Source: Rhizobium phaseoli
GTDB lineage: Bacteria; Pseudomonadota; Alphaproteobacteria; Rhizobiales; Rhizobiaceae
DNA length: 64,000 bases
Reading direction: 5' to 3'
Assembly (NCBI RefSeq): GCF_010668805.1
Contig: NZ_WUFT01000005.1
Span: 281,660-345,659 of the forward strand
A model generated the notes under the pieces. The model saw only the letters and a program-made list of their open reading frames with translations, was not told where the DNA came from and ran no database searches. The position numbers and the translations under genes were made by a program. This document shows positions 50,951-59,333 of this stretch, piece after piece. How positions within the stretch are numbered: position 1 is the stretch's first letter; each line of letters begins with the position of its first letter.

Positions 50951-52263
50951 GCAATGATCTCTTCGCGCCGCGTGTTCCGGAGGAGGTGGCCGCCCGGCGG
51001 CCGCTTGCCGACCGGTTGCGGCCGAAGACGCTTGCCGATGTCACCGGTCAGGAACACCTGACCGGTGAGGATGGCGTGCTGAAAAGGATGATCGAAAGCG
51101 GTTCGCTCGGCTCGATGATCTTCTGGGGGCCGCCCGGCACCGGCAAGACGACGGTGGCGCGGCTGCTTTCGGGCGAGGCGGGTTTGGCTTTCGAACAGAT
51201 ATCGGCGATCTTTTCCGGTGTCGCCGATCTGAAGAAGATGTTCGAGACAGCGCGCCTGCGGCGTATGGATGGCCGTCAGACGCTGCTCTTCGTCGACGAG
51301 ATCCACCGTTTCAACCGCGCCCAGCAGGACAGTTTCCTGCCGGTCATGGAGGATGGCACCGTCATCCTCGTCGGCGCCACCACCGAAAACCCGTCCTTCG
51401 AGCTCAACGCCGCCTTGCTGTCGCGTGCCCGCGTGCTGACCTTCAAGTCGCATGACGAGGAGAGCCTGGGGGAGTTGCTGAAGCGTGCCGAGGCGATCGA
51501 GCAGAAGCCATTGCCGTTGACGGAGGAGGCTCGCGCCAGCCTGATCCGGATGGCTGACGGCGACGGCCGTGCGGTGCTGACGCTCGCCGAAGAGGTCTGG
51601 CGCGCTACGCGCGAGGGTGAAAGCTTCGATACCGAAGGGCTGACGCGTATCGTCCAGCGCCGTGCCCCGGTCTACGACAAGGCGCAGGACGGCCATTACA
51701 ATCTGATCTCGGCGCTGCATAAATCCGTGCGCGGCTCGGACCCGGATGCCGCCCTTTACTATCTCGCCCGCATGTTCGATGCCGGCGAGGATCCGCTTTA
51801 TCTCGGCCGACGACTGGTGCGCATGGCGGTGGAGGATATCGGTCTTGCTGATCCGCAGGCGCTGGTGATCTGCAATGCCGCCAAGGATGCCTATGAGTAT
51901 CTCGGTTCGCCCGAGGGCGAACTGGCGCTGGCCCAAGCCTGCGTTTATCTCGCTACCGCGCCGAAATCGAATGCCGTCTACACAGCCTTCAAGGCGGCAA
52001 GCCAGGCCGCCAAGCAGAACGGCTCGCTGCTGCCGCCGAAGCACATCCTCAATGCGCCGACCAAGCTGATGAAGGGCGAAGGTTACGGCGACGGTTACCG
52101 CTACGACCACGACGAGCCGGACGCCTTTTCCGGCCAGGATTATTTCCCGGAGAAGATGGGCCGCCAGACCTTCTACGATCCGCCGGAGCGCGGTTTCGAG
52201 CGTGATATCCGCAAGCGGCTGGAATGGTGGGACAAGCTTCGCAAGGAGCGCAAGCCGCGCTGA
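50947..52263 (+). CDS. rarA: Replication-associated recombination protein A
   Basis: 438 residues, clamp-loader-like AAA+ ATPase (MgsA/WRNIP1 family) acting at stalled forks. Walker A GPPGTGKTT at 61-69, Walker B LLFVDEIHRFNRAQQD, arginine-finger region LLSRARV, and the C-terminal tetramerisation part ending with FYDPPERGFERDIRKRLEWW. Its ATG lies inside the protease stop. Confidence 0.94.
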   Translation: MSNDLFAPRVPEEVAARRPLADRLRPKTLADVTGQEHLTGEDGVLKRMIESGSLGSMIFWGPPGTGKTTVARLLSGEAGLAFEQISAIFSGVADLKKMFETARLRRMDGRQTLLFVDEIHRFNRAQQDSFLPVMEDGTVILVGATTENPSFELNAALLSRARVLTFKSHDEESLGELLKRAEAIEQKPLPLTEEARASLIRMADGDGRAVLTLAEEVWRATREGESFDTEGLTRIVQRRAPVYDKAQDGHYNLISALHKSVRGSDPDAALYYLARMFDAGEDPLYLGRRLVRMAVEDIGLADPQALVICNAAKDAYEYLGSPEGELALAQACVYLATAPKSNAVYTAFKAASQAAKQNGSLLPPKHILNAPTKLMKGEGYGDGYRYDHDEPDAFSGQDYFPEKMGRQTFYDPPERGFERDIRKRLEWWDKLRKERKPR

Positions 52264-52267
52264 GCCT

Positions 52268-52579
52268 TCAAGAGGCGCGCGGCGTCTTCTGATTGACAGG
52301 CGCGGCGATGACCTTGACGGAAGATTCCGCCAGCCCGTGATGGCCTTCCATATCGACGACGATATGCCAGTGGCCGCTCTCCGGAACGGCGATCTTGATC
52401 GGCGACTTGCGCGCCACGCCGCCGACATACTTGAAATCGAGAACCTCGGTGAAGCGCTGGAAATTCGGCGCGGTCATCAAGCGGACATTGTTCACCGCAT
52501 TCAACGACACCTCGACGATCGTTCCGGCGCGTTGTTCCTTGAGATCGTAATGGGTGAAGCGGAAATTCGGTTTCGGCAT
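52268..52579 (-). CDS. DUF1883 domain protein
   Basis: 103 residues from MPKPNFRFTHYDLKEQRAG. The pattern GTIVEVSLNAVNNVRLM, YVGGVARKSPIKIAVPESGHWHIVVDMEG matches the small beta-rich DUF1883 family, seen next to TIR-like domains elsewhere. Here it is alone, convergent with rarA. The Shine-Dalgarno is weak. Function unknown. Confidence 0.78.
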   Translation of the reverse strand: MPKPNFRFTHYDLKEQRAGTIVEVSLNAVNNVRLMTAPNFQRFTEVLDFKYVGGVARKSPIKIAVPESGHWHIVVDMEGHHGLAESSVKVIAAPVNQKTPRAS

Positions 52580-52722
52580 CGGTCTCGTGGCATCTGAAGT
52601 CTCTGCGGCGATTTTACCAGCATGCGGGTTAAGGAAAAGTTGGAAATCAGTTTTTCCCACGTTTCTCGGCGGATGTGAGAATTCCAAAGCGCGGTGTCGG
52701 AAAAGCATGATCCCTGCCGTCC

Positions 52723-53055
52723 TTGCTGTATCGACGCAAACATGGCTGCCGCATTTCTGGCTGCGCCCGGTGTGTCGAGCGCCGTGTCGCCAAGCTCACC
52801 ATGCCGGTGATGCTGATCTACGGCGATGCCGACATGATCCGTCCCGAGCATATGGTTGACTTCTACCACAAGCTCGGCGGCGGCTTGCGCAATGCCGGCT
52901 GGATGCGGGAGACATGTCGAAGAACCGGCTGGCGATCCTGCCCGATCTCACGCATTACAAGACCTTCGCATCGCCGCTCATGGCGAATGTGGCAATGACT
53001 TTCCTCGACGGCGGCGGCAAGCCGCCGAACTGGGCCGAGCAGGTCGGAAAATAAG
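52723..53055 (+). pseudogene. Alpha/beta-hydrolase C-terminal fragment, frameshifted
   Basis: One frame reads RRVAKLTMPVMLIYGDADM, PEHMVDFYHKLGGG, NAGWMRE, the acid-containing C-terminal part of a hydrolase. It then breaks: the next frame resumes with MSKNRLAILPDLTHYKTF, GGGKPPNWAEQVGK and a TAA at 53053-53055, containing the catalytic His (LTHY). No N-terminal half or nucleophile exists upstream, so this is a decayed remnant. Confidence 0.8.
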
Positions 53056-53060
53056 CGAGG

Positions 53061-53089
53061 CGGCCGGATTTTTCCCGGCCGCATTTTTC
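53061..53089 (+). terminator. Terminator behind the hydrolase remnant
   Basis: GCGGCCGG, 7-base loop, CCGGCCGC, then ATTTTT. Left over from the intact gene, and still able to stop + strand transcription. Confidence 0.8.
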
Positions 53090-53095
53090 TCGCCA

Positions 53096-54100
53096 TCAGC
53101 TGCCGCGTCGGTTTTCCCGATCCAGCTGCGTCACCAGCGCCAGCATCGTTTCCGATACCGGCGTCGGCTGTGCAGTCAGGCGTCCGAGCGCCACCAGCAT
53201 ACCGACCAGCGGCGTGATTTCGAGCGCCTTGCCGCCGATCAGGTCCTGCAGCATCGATGTCCGAACGCCGCCGATATGGCGCGATTGTTCCAGCCGCTGC
53301 TCGACTGTCATGCTGAAATGTGCACCGAGCGCGTGGCCGACGGCAAGCACTTCCTTCATAACTTTACTCACCATGTCCATGAGCGACGGATCCGTCATGA
53401 TGTCTGTCATCAGCGCCCGCGTCAGAGCGCTGATCGGGTTGAAGGCAGCATTGCCCATCAATTTGCTCCAGATTTCGCTTCGGATATCGGGAGTGGTCGC
53501 AATACGCAGATCGGCGCCGGTCAGCACCGCCGCTATGGCCTCCAGATCGACAGACATTTCGCCGGATGGCTCGCCGAGCACGAAGCGCCCTTTATGGGAA
53601 AGCTGGATCTCACCCGGATTGACCACTTCGGCGCCTTGATAGGCGACGCAGCCAATCACGCGCTCGGGGCCGATCAGCCGCCAAAGCCTGCCGCCGGGGT
53701 CGAGCTCGTCGAATTGCAGCTCCGCATGCCCGCTCCTGGTATCACGATGGAAATACCACCAGGGAATGCCGTTGAGGATCATCACGACGCGGGTGTCTTG
53801 TTTCAGCAGGTCTGCGATACCCTCGGCGGCGGGCGCCAATTGATGGCCCTTGAGGCCGGTGATGACCAGATCCTGCGGCGGCAATGTCTTGGGATCGTCG
53901 GTTGCGGTCAGCCGCACGTTGAGCGGCGTTTCCGCATCGGCTTCGCGCAGGCTGAGGCCGTTGCTACGGATGGCATCGAGATGTGCCCCGCGCGCGACGA
54001 CGGAAACAGTGATGTCGTCATTGGCCCGGCTCGCGAGCTTGGCGGCGATGGCGCCGCCAAGGGCACCGGCGCCGTAGATACAGATGGTCTCGATGGACAT
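53096..54100 (-). CDS. Ketopantoate reductase (ApbA/PanE) family protein
   Basis: 334 residues. N-terminal NADP loop IYGAGALGGAIA; central KGHQL and ILNGIPWW; C-terminal helical domain with SEIWSKLMGNAAFNPISALT containing the family lysine and asparagine. The reaction would be 2-dehydropantoate to pantoate. Many paralogues exist with other substrates, so panE is not assigned firmly. Confidence 0.85.
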   Translation of the reverse strand: MSIETICIYGAGALGGAIAAKLASRANDDITVSVVARGAHLDAIRSNGLSLREADAETPLNVRLTATDDPKTLPPQDLVITGLKGHQLAPAAEGIADLLKQDTRVVMILNGIPWWYFHRDTRSGHAELQFDELDPGGRLWRLIGPERVIGCVAYQGAEVVNPGEIQLSHKGRFVLGEPSGEMSVDLEAIAAVLTGADLRIATTPDIRSEIWSKLMGNAAFNPISALTRALMTDIMTDPSLMDMVSKVMKEVLAVGHALGAHFSMTVEQRLEQSRHIGGVRTSMLQDLIGGKALEITPLVGMLVALGRLTAQPTPVSETMLALVTQLDRENRRGS

Positions 54101-54256
54101 GGATTGGCCTCTTCCCGGTGGTGATCTGCCTTAGATCTAGGCCATCCGCGGCGTGAGGCGAATGCCAATATGCCGCAAGGCGCTCATTCCCGCCGTAACG
54201 ACAGTGCCGCCGCACCCTTACATCCGGGATGCGGCGGCGGTACCGGCCCCTGGCTC

Positions 54257-55108
54257 TCAGGCCGAGGCTGTTGCATCGCTCGAAAAATCCGTGGAGAGGG
54301 CGAGTTCACGCCAGGCGGCAAGCTCCTTTTCGACGCTGGCATGCTGCTCCTCGATCACAGCCACCGTATCGCTGCCGAACGGCATGCGCAGCGGCGGGTT
54401 GGCTGAATTGACCATCGTCATGATGCCGGCGGCGAGCCTGGCGGGATTGCCGGGCTGAGCATGATTGGCGTCGGCGGCGAAGTTGCGCATGTTGCCGGCC
54501 GGCGTGCCTTCGTAATCGGCGATCGAGGCCGGGCTCACCGCCAGTGACGTATCGGCAAGAAAATCGGTGCGGAAGAAGCCGGGCTCGACGATCGTCACCT
54601 TGATGCCGAAAGGTTCGAGTTCGGCAGCCATCGATTCCGACAGGCCTTCGACGGCGAATTTCGTCGAGCCGTAGATGCCCCAGCCGGGATAGCCGAAGTA
54701 ACCGCCGATCGAGGAGAAGTTCAGGACATGGCCGGAACGCTGGCGGCGCATAGTGGGCAGTACGGCGCGCGTTACCTTCAGAAGGCCGAAGACATTCGTG
54801 GCATAGAGCTTTTCGATCTCTTCGGCGGTGGCTTCCTCGACGGCGCCGAGCAGGCCGTAACCGGCATTGTTGGCGAGAACATCGATGCGGCCGAAGCGGG
54901 CGATACCGGCAGCCGCAGCGTCTTTCGCCTGCGCCTCGTTGGTGACATCGAGGGCGACGGCAAGGAGGTTCGGATGATCGCCGAACTGCTCGGTCACGGT
55001 CTTCGGGTTACGGGCGGTGGCGATAACGGCATCGCCTGATGCAAGGGCTTCCTTGGTCATCAGCGCGCCGAAGCCGCGGGATGCACCAGTGATGAACCAG
55101 ACTTTCAT
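54257..55108 (-). CDS. Short-chain dehydrogenase/reductase
   Basis: 283 residues, classical SDR. TGASRGFG (8-15) binds the dinucleotide, NNAG follows, and catalytic Ser with YGSTK supply the proton relay. The substrate is unknown. Divergent from a LysR gene 132 bases away, which probably controls it. Confidence 0.88.
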   Translation of the reverse strand: MKVWFITGASRGFGALMTKEALASGDAVIATARNPKTVTEQFGDHPNLLAVALDVTNEAQAKDAAAAGIARFGRIDVLANNAGYGLLGAVEEATAEEIEKLYATNVFGLLKVTRAVLPTMRRQRSGHVLNFSSIGGYFGYPGWGIYGSTKFAVEGLSESMAAELEPFGIKVTIVEPGFFRTDFLADTSLAVSPASIADYEGTPAGNMRNFAADANHAQPGNPARLAAGIMTMVNSANPPLRMPFGSDTVAVIEEQHASVEKELAAWRELALSTDFSSDATASA

Positions 55109-55196
55109 GACGAATTCCTTTCGAGGACTATTTGCTTGTCTCGGCGTCGCACCTCTGTGCTGACGGGGTTGAATTTGACCGAAAATCCGTTGCTGT

Positions 55197-55210
55197 ATAA
55201 GATTTGTTAT
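55197..55210. promoter_or_regulatory. Candidate LysR-type operator
   Basis: ATAA-N6-TTAT dyad in the 132-base divergent SDR/lysR spacer, of the general T-N11-A interrupted type bound by LysR regulators. Proposed by position and symmetry only. Confidence 0.4.
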
Positions 55211-55240
55211 TCTTGAAACTATGATGAGCAGAATTCAGCA

Positions 55241-56128
55241 ATGCGGGCCACCGAACTTTCCGAACTCGCGGCTTTTGCCGCCGTTGCCCGGCATAAGAGT
55301 TTTCGCAAGGCCGGCGAGGAGAGGGGTGTCACCGCTTCCGCGGTCAGCCATGCCGTGCTCAACCTTGAAGACCGGATCGGCATTCGCCTGCTCAACCGCA
55401 CGACGCGCAGCGTTTCGCTGACCGAGGCCGGCGAACTGCTGATCTCGCATCTCGACCCGGCCTTCGGCGAGATGGCGGCAGCACTCGATGCGCTGAACCG
55501 ATACCGCGACACGCCCTTCGGCACGGTCAGGATCAACGTACCGAATTCGATCGGCCCCTTTGTGATCGGCCGTGTCATTGCCCCGTTGCTCCAACGCAAT
55601 CCCAATTTGCAGCTGGAGATCAACGCGACAGACAGGCTGGTCGATATTGTTGAGGAAGGTTTCGATGCCGGCATCCGCTTCGGAGAGCGCGTCACCGAGG
55701 GCATGATCGCGCTGCGCATCAAGCCGCGCATCCGCTTGGTTGTCGTCGGTTCGCCCGCCTATTTCGAGGCCCGGCCGAAGCCGGCGACGCCGCACGATCT
55801 CAAGCGCCATCTCTGTATTCAGAACATGTTTCCGTCAGGTGCACGCTATGCCTGGGAGTTCGAGAAGGATGGCCAGACGATGAGCTTCCAGCCGACCGGA
55901 CCGCTGTCGCTCGACGATCACGAGCTGATGATGCAGGCAGCGCTCGGCGGGATCGGTCTTGCCTATATCTGGGAACCGCGCGTGGAAAAGGCGATCGCCA
56001 ATGGCGAACTGATCCAGGTACTGGACGACTGGTGCCAGCCGGAGGAACCACTCTATCTCTACTATCCGAGCCGACGCCACATGTCGGCGGGCTTCAGGGC
56101 GGTCATCGACGCGATGAGAGCCGAGTAA
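55241..56128 (+). CDS. LysR family transcriptional regulator
   Basis: 295 residues. N-terminal winged HTH (LAAFAAVARHKSFRKAGEERGVTASAVSHAVLNLE) and a substrate-binding domain starting near 90 (GTVRINVPNSIGPFVIGRV). It resembles the CrgA/AaeR-like group. Probably regulates the adjacent divergent SDR and itself. Confidence 0.9.
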   Translation: MRATELSELAAFAAVARHKSFRKAGEERGVTASAVSHAVLNLEDRIGIRLLNRTTRSVSLTEAGELLISHLDPAFGEMAAALDALNRYRDTPFGTVRINVPNSIGPFVIGRVIAPLLQRNPNLQLEINATDRLVDIVEEGFDAGIRFGERVTEGMIALRIKPRIRLVVVGSPAYFEARPKPATPHDLKRHLCIQNMFPSGARYAWEFEKDGQTMSFQPTGPLSLDDHELMMQAALGGIGLAYIWEPRVEKAIANGELIQVLDDWCQPEEPLYLYYPSRRHMSAGFRAVIDAMRAE

Positions 56129-56229
56129 AAAAGGTGAGGATTTGCATCCCTCAGCCTTTTGACTCCTGCGCGTGAACTGGCCAATGATGCTGTCATGGCC
56201 GCCATGGCCAGCATCATCGGGAGAGGTTG

Positions 56230-57270
56230 ATGAACGGTCGGATTTTGCCAAGTGGTAATCGAAGAGCATCAAAGGCGCTCAGCGGATTGTTCCCCACATT
56301 GGCCGCGCTGATGCTGCTGGCTTCGGCGGCGGCCGGCAAGGACATTGGACCGCAAAGCCAGGCCTCACGCGAGCAGGTCGAAAAGCTCGTCGGCCTCTGG
56401 AAGGATCATTTTGCCGGCGCCGACGGCTTGCAGCAGCGGCGGACAGCCTTCCGGGCGCTGATGGAAACGACGCCGGGGCCGACCCGCATCCAGGTCCGGC
56501 AGGTCGATGCCGACGGCGTCGATGCAGAGCTGATGTGGCCGGCCCGTCTCCATCACCCGATCGGCCATAGGGTGATCCTCTATATTCATGGCGGCGGCTT
56601 TTCCGGCGGCTCCATCCGCACACACAGCCTGCTTGCCGGCTCGCTCGCCAAGGCCACCTCCAGCGACGTTCTTCTGATCGAGTATCGGCTGATGCCCGAC
56701 TATACCTATCCCGCGCAGATCAACGACGCGCTGACGGCCTATCGTTGGCTTCTCGACAACGGCTATCGCAGCGAGAACGTTATCGTCGCCGGCGACGACG
56801 CCGGCGGCAATATTGCGATTGAGACGGTGCTGCGGCAGAAGCAGGCGGCAAAACCATTGCCGACGGCCGTGATTGCGCTCAGCCCCATCACCGATCTTGC
56901 CGCGACCGGCGGATCGATGACAGCCAATGCCGATAGCGATCCGCTGGTCGGAAGCGCCTCGATCGAGGCCTTGCGCAAGGCCTATCTCGGCAACCGGTCG
57001 CCGACCGATCCCCAGGCATCGCCGCTTTATGCCGACATGACCGGCTTTCCGCCGCTGCTGCTACAGGTCGGTTCCGGTGAAGTCCTGCTGGATGACACGC
57101 TGCGGCTCGCCGACAAGGCGCGCCAGGCGGGCGTGGACGTCACCACCGAGATCTGGCCAGGCATGCCGCATCAGTGGCAGTTGTTTCCCTCGCTGCTCGA
57201 CGATGCCGATCGGTCGAGCCAGAATATCGCCGAGTTTGCGATCCGGCATTTTGAGGACAAACCGGAATAA
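56230..57270 (+). CDS. Secreted HSL-family alpha/beta hydrolase with nucleophile replaced
   Basis: 346 residues with a signal-like hydrophobic N-terminus (about 18-35, ending ASAAAG). The oxyanion HGGG is at 120-123 and His314 is in MPHQWQLF. The nucleophile elbow reads GDDAGG (188-193), so Asp190 stands where the family has Ser (GDSAGG). The usual acid Asp is Glu284 (GSGEVLLDD). It may be a non-hydrolytic relative or use another mechanism. GAGAGG precedes ATG 56230. Confidence 0.8.
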   Translation: MNGRILPSGNRRASKALSGLFPTLAALMLLASAAAGKDIGPQSQASREQVEKLVGLWKDHFAGADGLQQRRTAFRALMETTPGPTRIQVRQVDADGVDAELMWPARLHHPIGHRVILYIHGGGFSGGSIRTHSLLAGSLAKATSSDVLLIEYRLMPDYTYPAQINDALTAYRWLLDNGYRSENVIVAGDDAGGNIAIETVLRQKQAAKPLPTAVIALSPITDLAATGGSMTANADSDPLVGSASIEALRKAYLGNRSPTDPQASPLYADMTGFPPLLLQVGSGEVLLDDTLRLADKARQAGVDVTTEIWPGMPHQWQLFPSLLDDADRSSQNIAEFAIRHFEDKPE

Positions 57271-57298
57271 TAGGGGCCGCAAGTAGGGGCTCACTCTC

Positions 57299-57922
57299 TC
57301 ACTGTGATGTGCCACGCGAAGGTGACGGCGCCAGCGGCCGTTCGACTTCCCGGCCGACGCTGAGCGCCTTTCTGATATTCGGCTCCAGCCGCTCGATATA
57401 GGCGTGGTCGGGTGCGGCACCCAGCGCATCCAGCATTTTCGAGAAGAAACACCGGGCCGCTGCCGCGGCCGTGACGTCGAAGACTTCGGCGTCGCTCAGC
57501 CCGTGTTTCTTCAGCCCGTCGATATCCTGCTGGGTGACCGACGTCGCGTCGCGCGCCACCTTGGCGGCAAAGGCCATGATCGCCCGTTCGACGGCATCGA
57601 TCGGCGCTTTCTCCGTCTCGTTGACAACAGCCGTCAGCCCGTCGCTGGTAAAGCCCTCGCGCAGCAGCACCGAGCCGTGCGCCAGCATGCAATAGGAGGA
57701 TTTCAGCTCCTTGGCCGCCGCCAGCGTCACCAACTCATAGCGCCTGAGGCTCATATGGCCGCGAATGCTCGAAAGCAGCGCTGCCCAGTTCTCCATCACC
57801 TCCGGCCGGTGACCGAAGGCACGGTACATGTTCGGCAGATAACCATAATTCGCCTCGGCCGACGCATACATCGACGTCGTCTTCTCACTGGCGGATGCAT
57901 TGGGGGTGTGAATGAAAGCCAT
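57299..57922 (-). CDS. AhpD-like / carboxymuconolactone decarboxylase family protein
   Basis: 207 residues from MAFIHTPNAS; AGGAGGATC precedes ATG 57922. All-helical fold with the AhpD-like core LKSSYCMLAHGSVL: the second Cys and the His of CXXC-X3-H are kept, while the first is Ser. It is of the peroxidase-related SSYC-type subgroup. Possibly deals with hydroperoxides or ring-cleavage lactones; the substrate is unknown. Confidence 0.8.
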   Translation of the reverse strand: MAFIHTPNASASEKTTSMYASAEANYGYLPNMYRAFGHRPEVMENWAALLSSIRGHMSLRRYELVTLAAAKELKSSYCMLAHGSVLLREGFTSDGLTAVVNETEKAPIDAVERAIMAFAAKVARDATSVTQQDIDGLKKHGLSDAEVFDVTAAAAARCFFSKMLDALGAAPDHAYIERLEPNIRKALSVGREVERPLAPSPSRGTSQ

Positions 57923-58092
57923 GGCATGATCCTCCTCTATTGAGAAGGATAGGGTAGATATTGAGGACAGCAATCCTGAAATATCAGGCAGCGTCGCTGT
58001 TCGCAGAAGCGTTACCGATTCGCTCGATGGGAAGGGTTACGGTGAATGTCGATCCGCATCCTCTTGCGCTTCACAAACAAGCCAGCCGAGTG

Positions 58093-58115
58093 ATTGGAAT
58101 TTAGATCGTTCCAAT
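58093..58115. promoter_or_regulatory. Upstream candidate LacI-family operator
   Basis: ATTGGAA (58093-58099), nine bases, TTCCAAT (58109-58115): the same half-sites as the promoter operator but spread apart. It lies about 110 bp (roughly ten helical turns) upstream, a distance that would allow DNA looping. Confidence 0.55.
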
Positions 58116-58197
58116 TTTCCGATAGAGATTACGATCGAGAATGGCGCTTAATTATCAAATGAAATGAACAAATCGGTAATGCGGCTACAAATGTCGC

Positions 58198-58226
58198 TTG
58201 ACATAATTGGAACGTTCCAAATATTT
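58198..58226 (+). promoter_or_regulatory. Promoter of the LacI-led operon with operator in the spacer
   Basis: A -35 TTGACA (58198-58203), a 17-base spacer and ATATTT (58221-58226) as -10. The spacer contains the 14-bp perfect palindrome TTGGAACGTTCCAA (58207-58220), with the central CG of LacI/GalR operators. Binding would block RNA polymerase directly. Confidence 0.8.
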
Positions 58227-58259
58227 ATCCATCAGTCGACGTCGTGGTCGGAGAGGGAA

Positions 58260-59330
58260 ATGACAAAGACGCGGGTAACCGTCATCGACATCGCAAATGC
58301 CGCCGGCGTCTCCAAGTCGACGGTGTCTCTGGTGCTTCAGGGTTCTTCCCTGGTCAATGAAGGGACGCGTGCCAAGGTCAATGCGGTGATGCGCGAACTC
58401 GGCTACGTCTATAACCGCGGCGCAGCCAATCTTCGCCAAGCCGGGGCCAAATCGAAGATCGTCGGGGTTGTCGTCAACGACCTGACGAACAGTTTCTTTG
58501 CCGAACTGGCGGTCGGCGTCGACATGGTCGTTCAGTCGGCCGGCTTCGTGCAGTTCCTGTCGAACACCAGTGAAAGCATCGACCGGCAGCGCGAGGTCGT
58601 CGCCTCGATGCGTGAGCATGGCATTTCGGGCCTGATTGTCTCGCCGGCGCGCGCCACCGATGCCGCCGATTTCAAGCCGCTCGTGGCGGCCGGCATACCG
58701 GTGGTGGTGGTCGTTCGAAACCTGCCCGGCGCCAAGGTCTCGTCGATCGTCTCCGACAACCAGGCCGGCATGATGTCGGCGGTCAAGCACCTGGCGGGCC
58801 TCGGTCACAAGCGCATCGCTTTTCTCGGCGGCTTTCCCGACACCGCCGTCTTCGACGACCGGCTTGCCGGTTACCGAAGCGGCGTAGAGGCAGCCGGGCT
58901 CGATTATCACGAGGATCTGGTCGTCTCATCCCCGCCGTCCCGGGCCGGCGGGGTAGAGGCGATCGGAAAGGCGATTGCGCTTGGCCGTCGGCCGACCGCA
59001 GCCGTCTGCTTCAACGATGCCGTGGCCTTCGGCGTTTGCGACGGATTGCGCGCGCGCCGTCTGGAGCCGGGCGCCGACTTCGCCGTGGTGGGTTTCGACG
59101 ATGTCATCGAGGCCCAGGCAGCGGTTCCGGCGTTGACGACGGTCTCGGTCGATCCGCAAGGCATCGGGCGCCGCGGCGCACAGATGCTTCTGAAACAGAT
59201 CAATGCCGGCAAGGCCGAGGCGGAGACGGTGGTAACAGCCGTTCGACTGGTTGTCCGCGAGAGCTGCGGCGCCGGCAAGACCGCGCCGGCAAGGACCGGC
59301 AAGAGCGTAAAAATCGAAACAGGACGCTGA
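58260..59330 (+). CDS. LacI family transcriptional regulator
   Basis: 356 residues from MTKTRVTVIDIA; GAGAGG lies upstream of ATG 58260. HTH at 6-26 (TVIDIANAAGVSKSTVSLVLQ), hinge helix near ANLRQAGAKS, then a periplasmic-binding-protein-like sensor domain (from KIVGVVV). It is likely to repress itself and the genes downstream until a sugar-like inducer binds. The C-terminal tail is Lys/Arg-rich and longer than usual. Confidence 0.93.
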   Translation: MTKTRVTVIDIANAAGVSKSTVSLVLQGSSLVNEGTRAKVNAVMRELGYVYNRGAANLRQAGAKSKIVGVVVNDLTNSFFAELAVGVDMVVQSAGFVQFLSNTSESIDRQREVVASMREHGISGLIVSPARATDAADFKPLVAAGIPVVVVVRNLPGAKVSSIVSDNQAGMMSAVKHLAGLGHKRIAFLGGFPDTAVFDDRLAGYRSGVEAAGLDYHEDLVVSSPPSRAGGVEAIGKAIALGRRPTAAVCFNDAVAFGVCDGLRARRLEPGADFAVVGFDDVIEAQAAVPALTTVSVDPQGIGRRGAQMLLKQINAGKAEAETVVTAVRLVVRESCGAGKTAPARTGKSVKIETGR

Positions 59331-59333
59331 GTC

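Larger units (their letters stand above)
57923..58259 (+). promoter_or_regulatory. Upstream region of the lacI-type regulator
   Basis: 337 bases without a gene. The first half shows nothing I can name. The second half holds two TTGGAA/TTCCAA dyads and a good promoter, annotated separately. Confidence 0.6.

Noticed and set aside
57650..57740. Loss of one Cys in the AhpD-like CXXC as a sign of decay
   Set aside because: The SSYC-X3-H form is a normal subgroup of this superfamily and the frame is intact, so it is not treated as damage.
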